64,000 nucleotides of DNA from Pyxidicoccus caerfyrddinensis. Lineage in GTDB: Bacteria > Myxococcota > Myxococcia > Myxococcales > Myxococcaceae. Positions 36,101 through 42,840 of this stretch are shown piece after piece. The stretch covers positions 310,001 to 374,000 of the forward strand of contig NZ_JAAIYA010000004.1 of NCBI RefSeq assembly GCF_010894405.1, in the 5' to 3' direction. Position 1 is the first letter of the stretch. Each line of letters opens with the position of its first letter. The position numbers were made by a program, and so were the translations under genes. The notes beneath the pieces are model-generated. The model saw only the letters and a list, made by a program, of their open reading frames with translations, was not told where the DNA came from and ran no database searches.

Positions 36101-36189
36101 GCGACATGCTGGCGCACGCTCGTCGTGCCCTCGGGGCCCAATGCTCCGCTCGCATAGCCCGAGAGCGTGTTCTCGTCGGGGCAGCTCAT
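33124..36189 (-). CDS. Ser/Thr kinase with N-terminal zinc finger, membrane helix and TPR tail
   Basis: This 1021-residue protein begins with a short putative zinc finger like that of anti-sigma factors (ENTLSGYASGALG, His28, Cys32, Cys35 in HVAGCSEC). A Hanks-type kinase domain follows (about 66-330), with GEGGMGRV, Lys95 in VALK, HRDFKPDN with Asp191, and DFG at 209-211. Then come one membrane helix (about 345-365) and about 600 residues of TPR-like repeats. Its ATG overlaps the stop of the sigma-like gene (ATGA), so the two are made together. The layout suggests that the kinase senses through its TPR part and controls that sigma factor. Confidence 0.92.
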   Translation of the reverse strand: MSCPDENTLSGYASGALGPEGTTSVRQHVAGCSECRSVLAALGGLETPPPLVDTGLLVSGARVGRYMVLGLLGEGGMGRVHAAYDPELDRKVALKLLNLARLGEGSLAQARQRLEREARTMARLSHPHVARLHDVGEFEGQLFLVMELVEGGTLRRWLAEKPRTRREILARFIQAADGLAATHALGIIHRDFKPDNVLLTRDGQVRITDFGLANAAGGQGPPREDVAFVSGEAPLTVTGAFVGTPAYGAPEQLRGERGDARSDQFAFCVALYEALNGQRPFAGATREELLSSMLRQEVRPEKRDVPSWLKAVVRRGLSVDPSRRFESMQVLAARLTRKTEAWKRSAATAVLAGGLVGLGFFVLGPSSATPSETCQGSERHLAGIWDPAVRESMRQAFLRTEDPAAEASFQAVASTLERWTRDWTRAHQSACEATRVYGEQSEAALGLRMTCLDQRLGELSRLTVALQGADARTVERGFGLGASLGGVGPCADVRTLQEAVSPPEDPRVRAEVDAVRAELARANAQLLAGHTAEALRIALPARERALATRHRPLEAEAHHLCARLQEDAEAFEDARESLARGSLAAEAGRHLGVLARVLISQAWLHGYGLGRPPEAWPFLQRARAVAETLRDAELDTLLDQMQAELLEQEGRFSEAEPLLRASLETASARGHTHAHAELSGRLGLLARQQGRLLEAKRWQEEALRLHEEHFGPAHRDTGRALANLGGTLALLGELARAEAVLQRALGILRRTLGEENLSVARTLSNLALVYFEWGHGAQAREAAEGSWALARKSVDADSPVLMVMKSNRVGVLGEQGERLLELEHARRLLAHRERVYGASHPEVALDVHEVGRLLRLLGRPDEARSFHARGVSLQRPLLARGEVDGAGLRSLADGLLFLGQVDEARRHVEQALASIERDLGPSSSERIEALLLLGDIQLARGQPAEALAPLRTALEVLTARQVVSARVPRVRRRLARALRLTGAVEESCKEARRAWEELAVWRKAYAQETTEARAELGHCRG

Positions 36190-37082
36190 TCGCGCCCCTC
36201 CAGCAGGCCCGAGAGGCTCAGGTCCAGCCGTCCCTGGATGGCGCGCATCAGGCTGTCCACTTCCGGCTCGGGCAGCGACAGGCGTTCGGCGAGCGCGCGC
36301 CGCGTCCGCTTCTCCAGCAGCGCCTGCACCGCGGAGAGCCGGCGTGAGAGCGTGGACTTGTGCAGGCCGAACAGGGCGCCCATGCGCTCCAGGGAGAGGC
36401 GCTCGACGAAGTGCAGTCGCAAGAGCTCCCGGTCCTCGTCGTCCAGCGAGGCCACCGCCCGGATGAAGGCCGCGCGCACATGCCCCCGGGCCTCCTCTCG
36501 GACGAAGCCCAGCTCCAGCCCTCCCGGCGCGGGGTGCGCGGCGAGCACCTCGGCGTCGACTTGCGACTCTTCTCCCTGCGCCTTGCGCATCCTCAGCGCG
36601 AGCCGCGTCGCGGAGATGCTGACCCAGTGCAGCAGCGGGCCCACGCCCGCGTAGCCGAGCAGCCGTGAGGGTGTTTCCGCGCGAGGCATCAAGAGGTTGG
36701 CCCGGAGCACCTGCAGCACCTCGTCCGCGAACACCGGCGAGGGATGGATGCGAGACAGGGGAACGCGCAGCTTGAGGAGGACCTCCTGCTCCAGGAGCGC
36801 ACGGGCCGCCGGCAACCCCTGTGCGCAGGAGAGCGCGAGCGCGACGTCTCGGGCATGCAGTCGCTCCAGCGCGAGCATCGGGTCCACCGCCCGCGAAAGC
36901 AGGGCCCCGAGGTGTCGCGCGAAGGCCTTCGGCTCGGGTGCGGCGTCGTGGAGGGACGCGGCCAGGGAGAGGGCGCGCTCCACGGCCTCCCTGCCTCCCG
37001 GAGCCTCACGGAGGCGGGCGGAGGACAGCTCGCCGGCGGACTGCAACACCCTCTCGAAGGACTCGGAGTCAGCCCCATGCAT
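36186..37082 (-). CDS. Sigma-70-like factor, TIGR03001-type (Myxococcales)
   Basis: I chose ATG 37082 because AGGAG lies 8 bases upstream; ATGs at 37100 and 37109 lack a site. The 298-residue product ends with a sigma-70 region 4-type helix-turn-helix (LDDEDRELLRLHFVERLSLE, then MGALFGLHKSTLSRRLSAVQ). The preceding part (about 95-190) resembles region 2. Family knowledge: TIGR03001 sigma-like factors occur in myxobacteria and are often encoded with Ser/Thr kinases, as here. The promoters it reads are unknown. Coupled translation with a zinc-finger kinase suggests that the kinase acts as anti-sigma or activator. Confidence 0.85.
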   Translation of the reverse strand: MHGADSESFERVLQSAGELSSARLREAPGGREAVERALSLAASLHDAAPEPKAFARHLGALLSRAVDPMLALERLHARDVALALSCAQGLPAARALLEQEVLLKLRVPLSRIHPSPVFADEVLQVLRANLLMPRAETPSRLLGYAGVGPLLHWVSISATRLALRMRKAQGEESQVDAEVLAAHPAPGGLELGFVREEARGHVRAAFIRAVASLDDEDRELLRLHFVERLSLERMGALFGLHKSTLSRRLSAVQALLEKRTRRALAERLSLPEPEVDSLMRAIQGRLDLSLSGLLEGRE

Positions 37083-37218
37083 CCCAACCACTCCTGACAT
37101 CAAGCCCATGATTCGACGGGGCCGGGGCCACACCTATTCACGGCAACAAGTATAGGACGGATAGGGGCCGAGTGGAGGGTGGCGGGCGGGTGCAGCGGTG
37201 CCGAGGAGGAGCGTCGAG

Positions 37219-37390
37219 GGGAGCCACGCCGGGCGAGGTGCAGGGCCGCGTCCCCGAAGGCGTGGCCGGACGCCACTCGCACTTCCGCCAGGGTCCCGGC
37301 TGCCAGCGCGTCTTCTGGCCCGGCACCCACCACGACCGCATGCAGGCCCTGGTGGACACGCTGCGCGGGCTGAAAGCCGTGGGCACCTGA
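37219..37390 (+). pseudogene. Possible C-terminal gene fragment, unrecognised
   Basis: The plus strand reads RVPEGVAGRHSHFRQGPGCQ, then VFWPGTHHDRMQALVDTLRG and a stop at 37390. The composition looks like the end of a real protein, but no credible start or upstream part exists. I do not recognise the family. The remainder of the 557-bp gap 37083-37639 holds nothing else I can support, apart from the promoter expected before 37640. Confidence 0.3.
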
Positions 37391-37639
37391 GGTCGCGGTC
37401 TCCCAGGACGACCCGGGACGCCTCCCGGCTTCCGACAGCGCATCGGATGGAGGACTGGCGACCCGAGCCAGCACCTCGCGGCCCATGAGGCGCGCTCAGC
37501 CTCATCCGCACTGAGCCGCAACGTATGCACTGGCAAACGTTTCCTTCCCCCGATGCGGGCGGAAGGATGCGTGAATCGAATACCTTGCATGAACGGCAGG
37601 GCGCCAGGCCGCGTGATGTCAGACGAGAGGAGCGCACGC

Positions 37640-39046
37640 ATGAAGCCGTTCTGGGGGCGTCAGCACGTCGCAATCGCAGCCATGGGGCTTTGCCTGGTGT
37701 ACTCGGAAGCGGCCCACGCACAGGAGATACAGGAGCGGGGCCGCACCAGCTACATGCCCCTGGACCAGACGGAGCCCTTCGCCGACGTCATGGCGCGGAT
37801 GAAGGCCGAGAAGCCCAAGGTCACCGCACGCCACCAGCAGCTGCTCAACCAACGCTATGACCTGGGAAACCGGCCTGCCCGGGGCCTCACCATGTCTCGT
37901 GGAAAGGCCGTACAGGAAGGCGTGCGGGTGAAGCTTCCGCAGGGCGTCACCTGGGACTCCCTCGCCGCCATGAGCCCCGAGGCGATTCGAGACAAGGGGC
38001 TCTTCCCAGGGGGCCTCATGCCGTTGCCACACCCGAATCATCCGGAAGGCGGCATGCTCTTCCCCAGGTTCCACATCGAAGAAATCAAGCGGCAGGAAGG
38101 GAGGGACCTCACGCGGTTCGACCTCGACTTCGACCTGCCGGACCACCTGCTGCCGGAGTTCCCACCTCCCATCTTCCTCACCACGCGCCCGGACCTGGGG
38201 GATGTCTCGCAGGGGAAGCTGGTGACCCTCATGAATGTCCAGGAGCTGTTCAACGGCATCCTGAATCCAAAGCAGTTGGAAGGCCTCCGGCTCCTCGTTA
38301 CGCCCTTTCCCCAGCAGCAGTTCAATCAGACCGCCGACCGTCGTTCCGAGCTGCCCAGCCGGGGCGTGACGTGCTTCGACTGTCACGTCAATGGCCACTC
38401 CAATGGCGCCACGCACCTGGTGGGAGACATTCGTCCCCAGGAGTTCCGCCACCGCATCGAGACGCCGACCCTCCGCGGGGTGAACATCCAGCGCCTGTTC
38501 GGCTCGCAGCGGGCCCTCAAGACGGTGGAGGACTTCACCGAGTTCGAGCAGCGCGCGGCCTACTTCGACGGAGACCCCGTCATCGCCACGAAGAAGGGTG
38601 TCAACGTCCTCGAGCGGGGCAGCCAGGTGCACTTCATGGCGGAGTTTCAAGCACTCCTCGACTTCCCGCCTGCTCCCAAGCTGCGCTTCGACGGAAAGCT
38701 GGACCCGAAGAAGGCCACCGAGTCGGAGCTGCGCGGTCAGGCGCTCTTCTTCGGCAAGGCGCAGTGCTCCGTGTGTCACCTCCCGCCGTATTACACCGAC
38801 AACCTGATGCACAACCTGCGGGCGGAGCGCTTCTACAAGCCACGCCTGGTGAACGGAGCGGTGATGGGCGCCGATGGCCCCATCAAGACGTTCCCTCTAC
38901 GCGGCATCAAGGAGTCTCCTCCCTATCTTCATGATGGGCGGCTCCTGACGCTGGAGGACACGGTGGAGTTCTTCAACCTCATGCTGGAGACCCGGCTCAA
39001 CGAGCAGGAGAAGAAGGACCTGGTCTCATTCATGCGCGTGCTCTGA
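37640..39046 (+). CDS. Secreted cytochrome c, di-heme peroxidase-like
   Basis: ATG 37640 follows GAGAGGAG; the product has 468 residues with a signal peptide (VAIAAMGLCLVYSEAAHA). Two c-type heme sites are present, CFDCH (DNA near 38370) and CSVCH (near 38770). The surroundings (FFGKAQCSVCHLPPYYTDN, then KTFPLRGIKESPPYLHDGRL) are those of the MauG/cytochrome c peroxidase superfamily. It is periplasmic and probably transfers electrons to a peroxide or a protein substrate; the exact reaction is not shown. The first 180 residues are not family-typical. Confidence 0.87.
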   Translation: MKPFWGRQHVAIAAMGLCLVYSEAAHAQEIQERGRTSYMPLDQTEPFADVMARMKAEKPKVTARHQQLLNQRYDLGNRPARGLTMSRGKAVQEGVRVKLPQGVTWDSLAAMSPEAIRDKGLFPGGLMPLPHPNHPEGGMLFPRFHIEEIKRQEGRDLTRFDLDFDLPDHLLPEFPPPIFLTTRPDLGDVSQGKLVTLMNVQELFNGILNPKQLEGLRLLVTPFPQQQFNQTADRRSELPSRGVTCFDCHVNGHSNGATHLVGDIRPQEFRHRIETPTLRGVNIQRLFGSQRALKTVEDFTEFEQRAAYFDGDPVIATKKGVNVLERGSQVHFMAEFQALLDFPPAPKLRFDGKLDPKKATESELRGQALFFGKAQCSVCHLPPYYTDNLMHNLRAERFYKPRLVNGAVMGADGPIKTFPLRGIKESPPYLHDGRLLTLEDTVEFFNLMLETRLNEQEKKDLVSFMRVL

Positions 39047-39093
39047 CACTCGCGTGGACGAGGCCCTTGGAGCCGCCGCCGGCGACTCCAGCT

Positions 39094-39120
39094 GCCAGCG
39101 CCATGATGGCAAGCGCTGGC
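39094..39120. terminator. Hairpin between convergent genes
   Basis: GCCAGCGC and GCGCTGGC form a perfect 8-bp stem with an 11-base loop between the convergent cytochrome and citrate synthase genes. No T-tract follows, so its role as terminator is uncertain. Confidence 0.4.
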
Positions 39121-39176
39121 TCGCCCTTCCCCAAGAAGGTCCTGGAGCTGGGCGCCCACCTCACTTGAGGGAACTC

Positions 39177-40274
39177 CTACGGCATCGTGCCCACGTAGCG
39201 GGAGGCGGGCCGGATGAGCTTGCCGGTGGCCCGCTGCTCGGCGACGTGCCCGAGCCAGCCCGCGACGCGCCCACAGGCGAAGACCGTGGAGAACAGCGTC
39301 CGATCGAGTCCCACCGCGTCGAGCAGCACAGCCGTGTAGAACTCCACGTTGGCGCGCAGCGGGCGATCCGGGTAGCGCTGACGGAGCAGCTCCTCGGCGG
39401 CGTGCTCCACCGCCCGAGCCAGCGCGAGCCGGTCGGTCCGAAGCCCGCCGCGCTCCAGCCGTTCGATGGCGCGCTCCAGCACCGCGGCGCGAGGATCTCG
39501 CACGCGGTAGATGCGGTGGCCCATGCCCATGATGCGGCGGCCGACCTTCAACTCCCCTTCCAGCCACGACGCCGCGTTCTCCGGTCGGGCGATGGCGTCG
39601 AGCATGTCCAACACAGGCCCCGGCGCTCCCCCATGGAGCGGGCCCTTGAGCGCGCCGATGGCGCCCACCGTGGCGGACACCGCATCCGAGCCCGTCGAGG
39701 TGATGACGCGCGCGGTGAACGTGGAGGCATTCAAGCCATGATCGGAGACGGTGACCAGGTACGCATCGAGCCCGGCGGCGCGCTCGGGCTGATACTCTCC
39801 GGTGACCATGCGCAGCAGGTCCGCGGCATGGGAAAGCTCGGGGGCCGGTCGAACGGGCGCCAGTCCGCGCCTACGCCGGGCCCACGCGCCCGTGAACACC
39901 GCGGCGGCTCCTGAAAGCAGCAGGAACGTGTCGCGCTCGTTGCCCGGCTGGATGGGGACCTGGGCCATCGCGGCCCGGAGCGCGTCCATCCCCTCCTCGG
40001 CCGAGAGGGCATTGCCCAGCCCCTCCAGCAAGCCGAAGGCCCGCACGCGCGCCTCCCCGAGGGCGGCCTGGAGCGAGGAGGGCAGCGGCTCCTGGGCGTA
40101 CGGCGCCCAGAGCCTCGCGCACACCTCGTCGAAGGAGACGGCGCCCGCGAGCGACTCCACATCACTCCCGGCGATCACCAACCGTCCGCGCTCGCCATCC
40201 ACTTCGCTCAGCCGGGTATCCGCGACGATGACGCCTTCAAGCCCCGCCTGCAGTGCTGCCTCTGTCGTGCCCAT
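39177..40274 (-). CDS. Citrate synthase / 2-methylcitrate synthase family enzyme
   Basis: ATG 40274 follows CAGGAGGAA; the product has 365 residues, the short (hexamer-lacking-extension) type. Active-site elements are present: LKGPLHGGAPGPV with the first His, GMGHRIYRVRDPRA with the second His, and NVEFYTAVLLDAVG covering the Asp region. The enzyme condenses acetyl-CoA with oxaloacetate, or propionyl-CoA for methylcitrate synthase; the two cannot be told apart here. No other cycle gene is nearby, so it may be a secondary copy. It is divergent from the alcohol dehydrogenase gene. Confidence 0.9.
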   Translation of the reverse strand: MGTTEAALQAGLEGVIVADTRLSEVDGERGRLVIAGSDVESLAGAVSFDEVCARLWAPYAQEPLPSSLQAALGEARVRAFGLLEGLGNALSAEEGMDALRAAMAQVPIQPGNERDTFLLLSGAAAVFTGAWARRRRGLAPVRPAPELSHAADLLRMVTGEYQPERAAGLDAYLVTVSDHGLNASTFTARVITSTGSDAVSATVGAIGALKGPLHGGAPGPVLDMLDAIARPENAASWLEGELKVGRRIMGMGHRIYRVRDPRAAVLERAIERLERGGLRTDRLALARAVEHAAEELLRQRYPDRPLRANVEFYTAVLLDAVGLDRTLFSTVFACGRVAGWLGHVAEQRATGKLIRPASRYVGTMP

Positions 40275-40346
40275 GCTCGGGTTCCTCCTGCACGAGGAGT
40301 AAGCCCCGGCCACGAGCCTGGAAACGCGATTCGACAATCGACATGA

Positions 40347-40398
40347 GTGCGTCCCTACGCACGCATTTTTCGTGGCGAAGTTATTGGCAGAGTGCCAA
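40347..40398. promoter_or_regulatory. Two dyads in the citrate synthase/ADH divergent promoter
   Basis: GTGCGT-CCCT-ACGCAC lies at 40347-40362 and TTGGCA-GAG-TGCCAA at 40384-40398, both perfect inverted repeats in a 134-bp divergent gap. The second ends 10 bp before the dehydrogenase ATG, in a good place for a repressor. The regulators are unknown. Confidence 0.45.
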
Positions 40399-40408
40399 CA
40401 ATGCGCCC

Positions 40409-41530
40409 ATGCGTCATTCCGTTCGTGCCGCGCTGCTGCAGGAGGTGAATGGCCCCTTCGTCATCGACGAGGTCGAGCTGGAGTCGCCACGCGCGAACGA
40501 GCTGTTGGTGCGCGTCACCGCGAGCGGCGTCTGCCATACGGACCTCACGTACCGCGCGGGTGCGGGCCGCTTCCCGCTGCCGGCGGTGCTGGGGCACGAG
40601 GGGACGGGCGTGGTGCAGGCCGTGGGAGAGGGGGTGACGGACTTCGCGCCGGGCGACACGGTGGTGCTCAGCTACTTCTCGTGCCGCGCCTGCGCCACCT
40701 GTGTGAGTGGGCACCCCGCGTACTGCCAGCATGGGCCGGCGGGCAATGTCTCGGGGGCGCGGCCGGACGGCTCGTTCCCCATGCGCTGGAAGGGGCAGCC
40801 CGTCCGTTCGAGCTTCTTCCACCAGTCGTCGTTCGCCACCCACGTGCTCGCGCATCAGCACAACGCGGTGAAGGTCGACGCCTCGGTGCCTCCCGAGCTG
40901 CTCGCTCCGCTGGGCTGCGGCTTCCAGACGGGCGCGGGCGCGGTGCTCGAGGCCTTCCGGCTCCAGGCCGGGCAGCAGCTCGCCGTCTTCGGGGCGGGCG
41001 CCGTTGGCCTCGCGGCCATCATGGCGGCGCGTGTCGCGGGGGCCTCCTCGGTCATCGCCGTGGACCTGAGCCCGGAGCGCCTCGAGCTCGCGCGGGAATT
41101 GGGCGCCACGGACACCTTCCTGGCGACGGAGCCCGACCTCACGAAGACGATTCTCAAGCGCACGCGAGGGGGCGTCGACTTCGCGCTGGAGTGTGTCGGC
41201 CTGCCGCAGGTGCTGCGCCAGGCGTTCGACGTGACGCGGTCCCTGGGCACGTGCGGACTGCTGGGCCTGCCCGGCCGCGACAACCCGAACGTCACCCTGC
41301 CGATGATGGGGCTGCTCGTCGGCAGGCGGCTGGTGGGCATCCTCGAGGGTGACGCGGACCCGAAGCTGTTCATCCCCCGTCTGATCAACCTGCACGCAGA
41401 GGGGCGCTTCCCGCTGGAGAGGCTGAGCTGCCCCTACCCATTCGAGGCCATCAACGACGCGGTTCATGACATGGAGACGCGCACGGCCATCAAGCCGGTG
41501 CTGCTCATGGAGGGAGGGTGCAGTCCATGA
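40409..41530 (+). CDS. Zinc-dependent alcohol dehydrogenase (class III/aryl type)
   Basis: This 373-residue medium-chain dehydrogenase has catalytic Zn ligands (ASGVCHTD, LGHEGTG), the structural Zn loop with four Cys (CRACATCVSGHPAYC), and the NAD-binding GAGAVGLA with an Asp (VIAVDLS) that points to NAD rather than NADP. The layout resembles aryl-alcohol dehydrogenases. The frame is open upstream, but ATG 40409 is the first Met that gives the family N-terminus; the ribosome site is weak. Its stop overlaps the next ATG, so it is translationally coupled to the DUF4334 gene. Confidence 0.9.
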   Translation: MRHSVRAALLQEVNGPFVIDEVELESPRANELLVRVTASGVCHTDLTYRAGAGRFPLPAVLGHEGTGVVQAVGEGVTDFAPGDTVVLSYFSCRACATCVSGHPAYCQHGPAGNVSGARPDGSFPMRWKGQPVRSSFFHQSSFATHVLAHQHNAVKVDASVPPELLAPLGCGFQTGAGAVLEAFRLQAGQQLAVFGAGAVGLAAIMAARVAGASSVIAVDLSPERLELARELGATDTFLATEPDLTKTILKRTRGGVDFALECVGLPQVLRQAFDVTRSLGTCGLLGLPGRDNPNVTLPMMGLLVGRRLVGILEGDADPKLFIPRLINLHAEGRFPLERLSCPYPFEAINDAVHDMETRTAIKPVLLMEGGCSP

Positions 41531-42054
41531 CGTTCGACGAGGCGGTGAAGGCCGAGCGGATTTCCCCGGAGGAGGCGTTTGCGCTGTTCGACAGCCTGCC
41601 CACCGTGGACCTCGCATTCATGCGTGGCACCTGGAAGGGGCGCGAGCTGCGGACGGGCCACGTGTTGGATGGGCTGCTCGGCGCGACAGGCTGGTACGGC
41701 AAGCAGTTCCTCGATGGGGAGCGCGTGCACCCGTTGTTGTTCTTCACCACGGACCGCTCGGCGGTGTTCCCCGTGGACCCGAGGAAGTGGCCGTCCCCCA
41801 CGCTTCAAGGCGCCGTGGGGCAGCATCGCGCGGACGTCGAGACCGACGCGTTCAAGGCGCGCCTGCGACTGACCGAGTACCGGGGGAAGGTCAGCGCGAC
41901 GATGGTCTACGACGACCGGCCGATTCTCGACGTCTTCCGGAAGGTGGACGACGGCACGGTGCTCGGGGCGATGGACGCGCGCGGCATGCCGCAGCCGTAC
42001 TTCTTCGTGCTGCGACGCGACCCGGACGCCGCGAAGTTGTTCCCCGCCCGCTGA
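41527..42054 (+). CDS. GXWXG/DUF4334 domain protein
   Basis: GGAGGG lies 8 bases before ATG 41527, which overlaps the dehydrogenase stop by four bases (ATGA). The 175-residue product has the GXWXG motif in FMRGTWKGRELRTGH (about 37-50), followed by TGWYGKQFLDGERVHPLLFF and the DUF4334 end (MDARGMPQPYFFVLRRD). The family is small, beta-rich and of unknown function. Being coupled to an alcohol dehydrogenase, it may bind or modify the same substrate. Confidence 0.87.
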   Translation: MTFDEAVKAERISPEEAFALFDSLPTVDLAFMRGTWKGRELRTGHVLDGLLGATGWYGKQFLDGERVHPLLFFTTDRSAVFPVDPRKWPSPTLQGAVGQHRADVETDAFKARLRLTEYRGKVSATMVYDDRPILDVFRKVDDGTVLGAMDARGMPQPYFFVLRRDPDAAKLFPAR

Positions 42055-42220
42055 GTTGAGACCGGGCTCCGTTTGACGTTGGCGCGCCGGTGTCGATGGT
42101 CTCCTGCGTGTCGTCCGTGGTTTCTGGCGCGACCGCCCTCGGCGTCCTTCAGCTGGACGTACAGCGCCTCTCAGGCAGGGACTCGGCGACCGCCGGTCGG
42201 CGTGCCCTGGGGCCTGGTTC

Positions 42221-42589
42221 TCAGCGTGCTCTCAGAATGCGGTTGATGCCGAAGAGGACGAGCGCCGTGCCCACGAGCCATTGCGCTCCCCGCACGATGC
42301 GGTTGACGTCCACGGCGGGGACCCAGGTGACGTTACCCTCGCGGATGACGAAGGCGCCCGCGGGCCTGGCCTTCAGGCCGAAGCCACCGCCCGAGCCGCT
42401 TGCCTTCTGGGCCTCGCCCTCCGCTCCGGCCTGCTGGGGAGCCAGCCCCTCGCCACCTCCGCCTCCCCCTCCGCCGACCACCAGGGCCGCGGGAATCATG
42501 GTGACTCCCTCCTGCTGGATGGCTTCTCCGTAGACGCGCTTCACGGTGATGCTGTCGCGGGCCCGGTCGATGACCTCGTTGACGTCCAT
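42221..42589 (-). CDS. GerW/YtfJ-like protein
   Basis: ATG 42589 follows GGGGGAAG; the product has 122 residues. It opens MDVNEVIDRARDSITVKRVY, has the GEAIQQEGVTMIPAALVVGG strand with a Gly-rich loop, and then GLKARPAGAFVIREGNVTWV. This is the pattern of the spore-germination-associated GerW (YtfJ) family, widespread also in non-spore-formers. It ends in a predicted membrane helix (WLVGTALVLFGINRIL), which is not in the Bacillus protein. Function unknown outside Bacillus. Confidence 0.85.
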   Translation of the reverse strand: MDVNEVIDRARDSITVKRVYGEAIQQEGVTMIPAALVVGGGGGGGGEGLAPQQAGAEGEAQKASGSGGGFGLKARPAGAFVIREGNVTWVPAVDVNRIVRGAQWLVGTALVLFGINRILRAR

Positions 42590-42840
42590 GGCTTCCCCCA
42601 AAGTGGATGTCAGTGTCCTCACGGCGAGAAGTGGACACGGTGCGGCATGATGACCGGCAGAGCGTGTTGCCGGGCCGTGGGGCGACCCGACGGCCCGGAG
42701 CTCTCTCCGTGGCAGGGCCTCCGGGCGGAGGGACCATGGGACGCCTGGTGCCTTTCCTTGCATGGCGCGCATTCGCGCCTCCGGCTCCTGGCCCGTCGAG
42801 CGCCTCCCGTCCTCCGCGAGGCCATGCGCAACCAGCGGCC
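42590..42840. other. Intergenic stretch, nothing recognised
   Basis: This 251-bp gap separates the GerW-like gene and the TIR-STAND-TPR gene, all on the minus strand. No gene, hairpin with T-tract or repeat was found in it. Confidence 0.4.
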
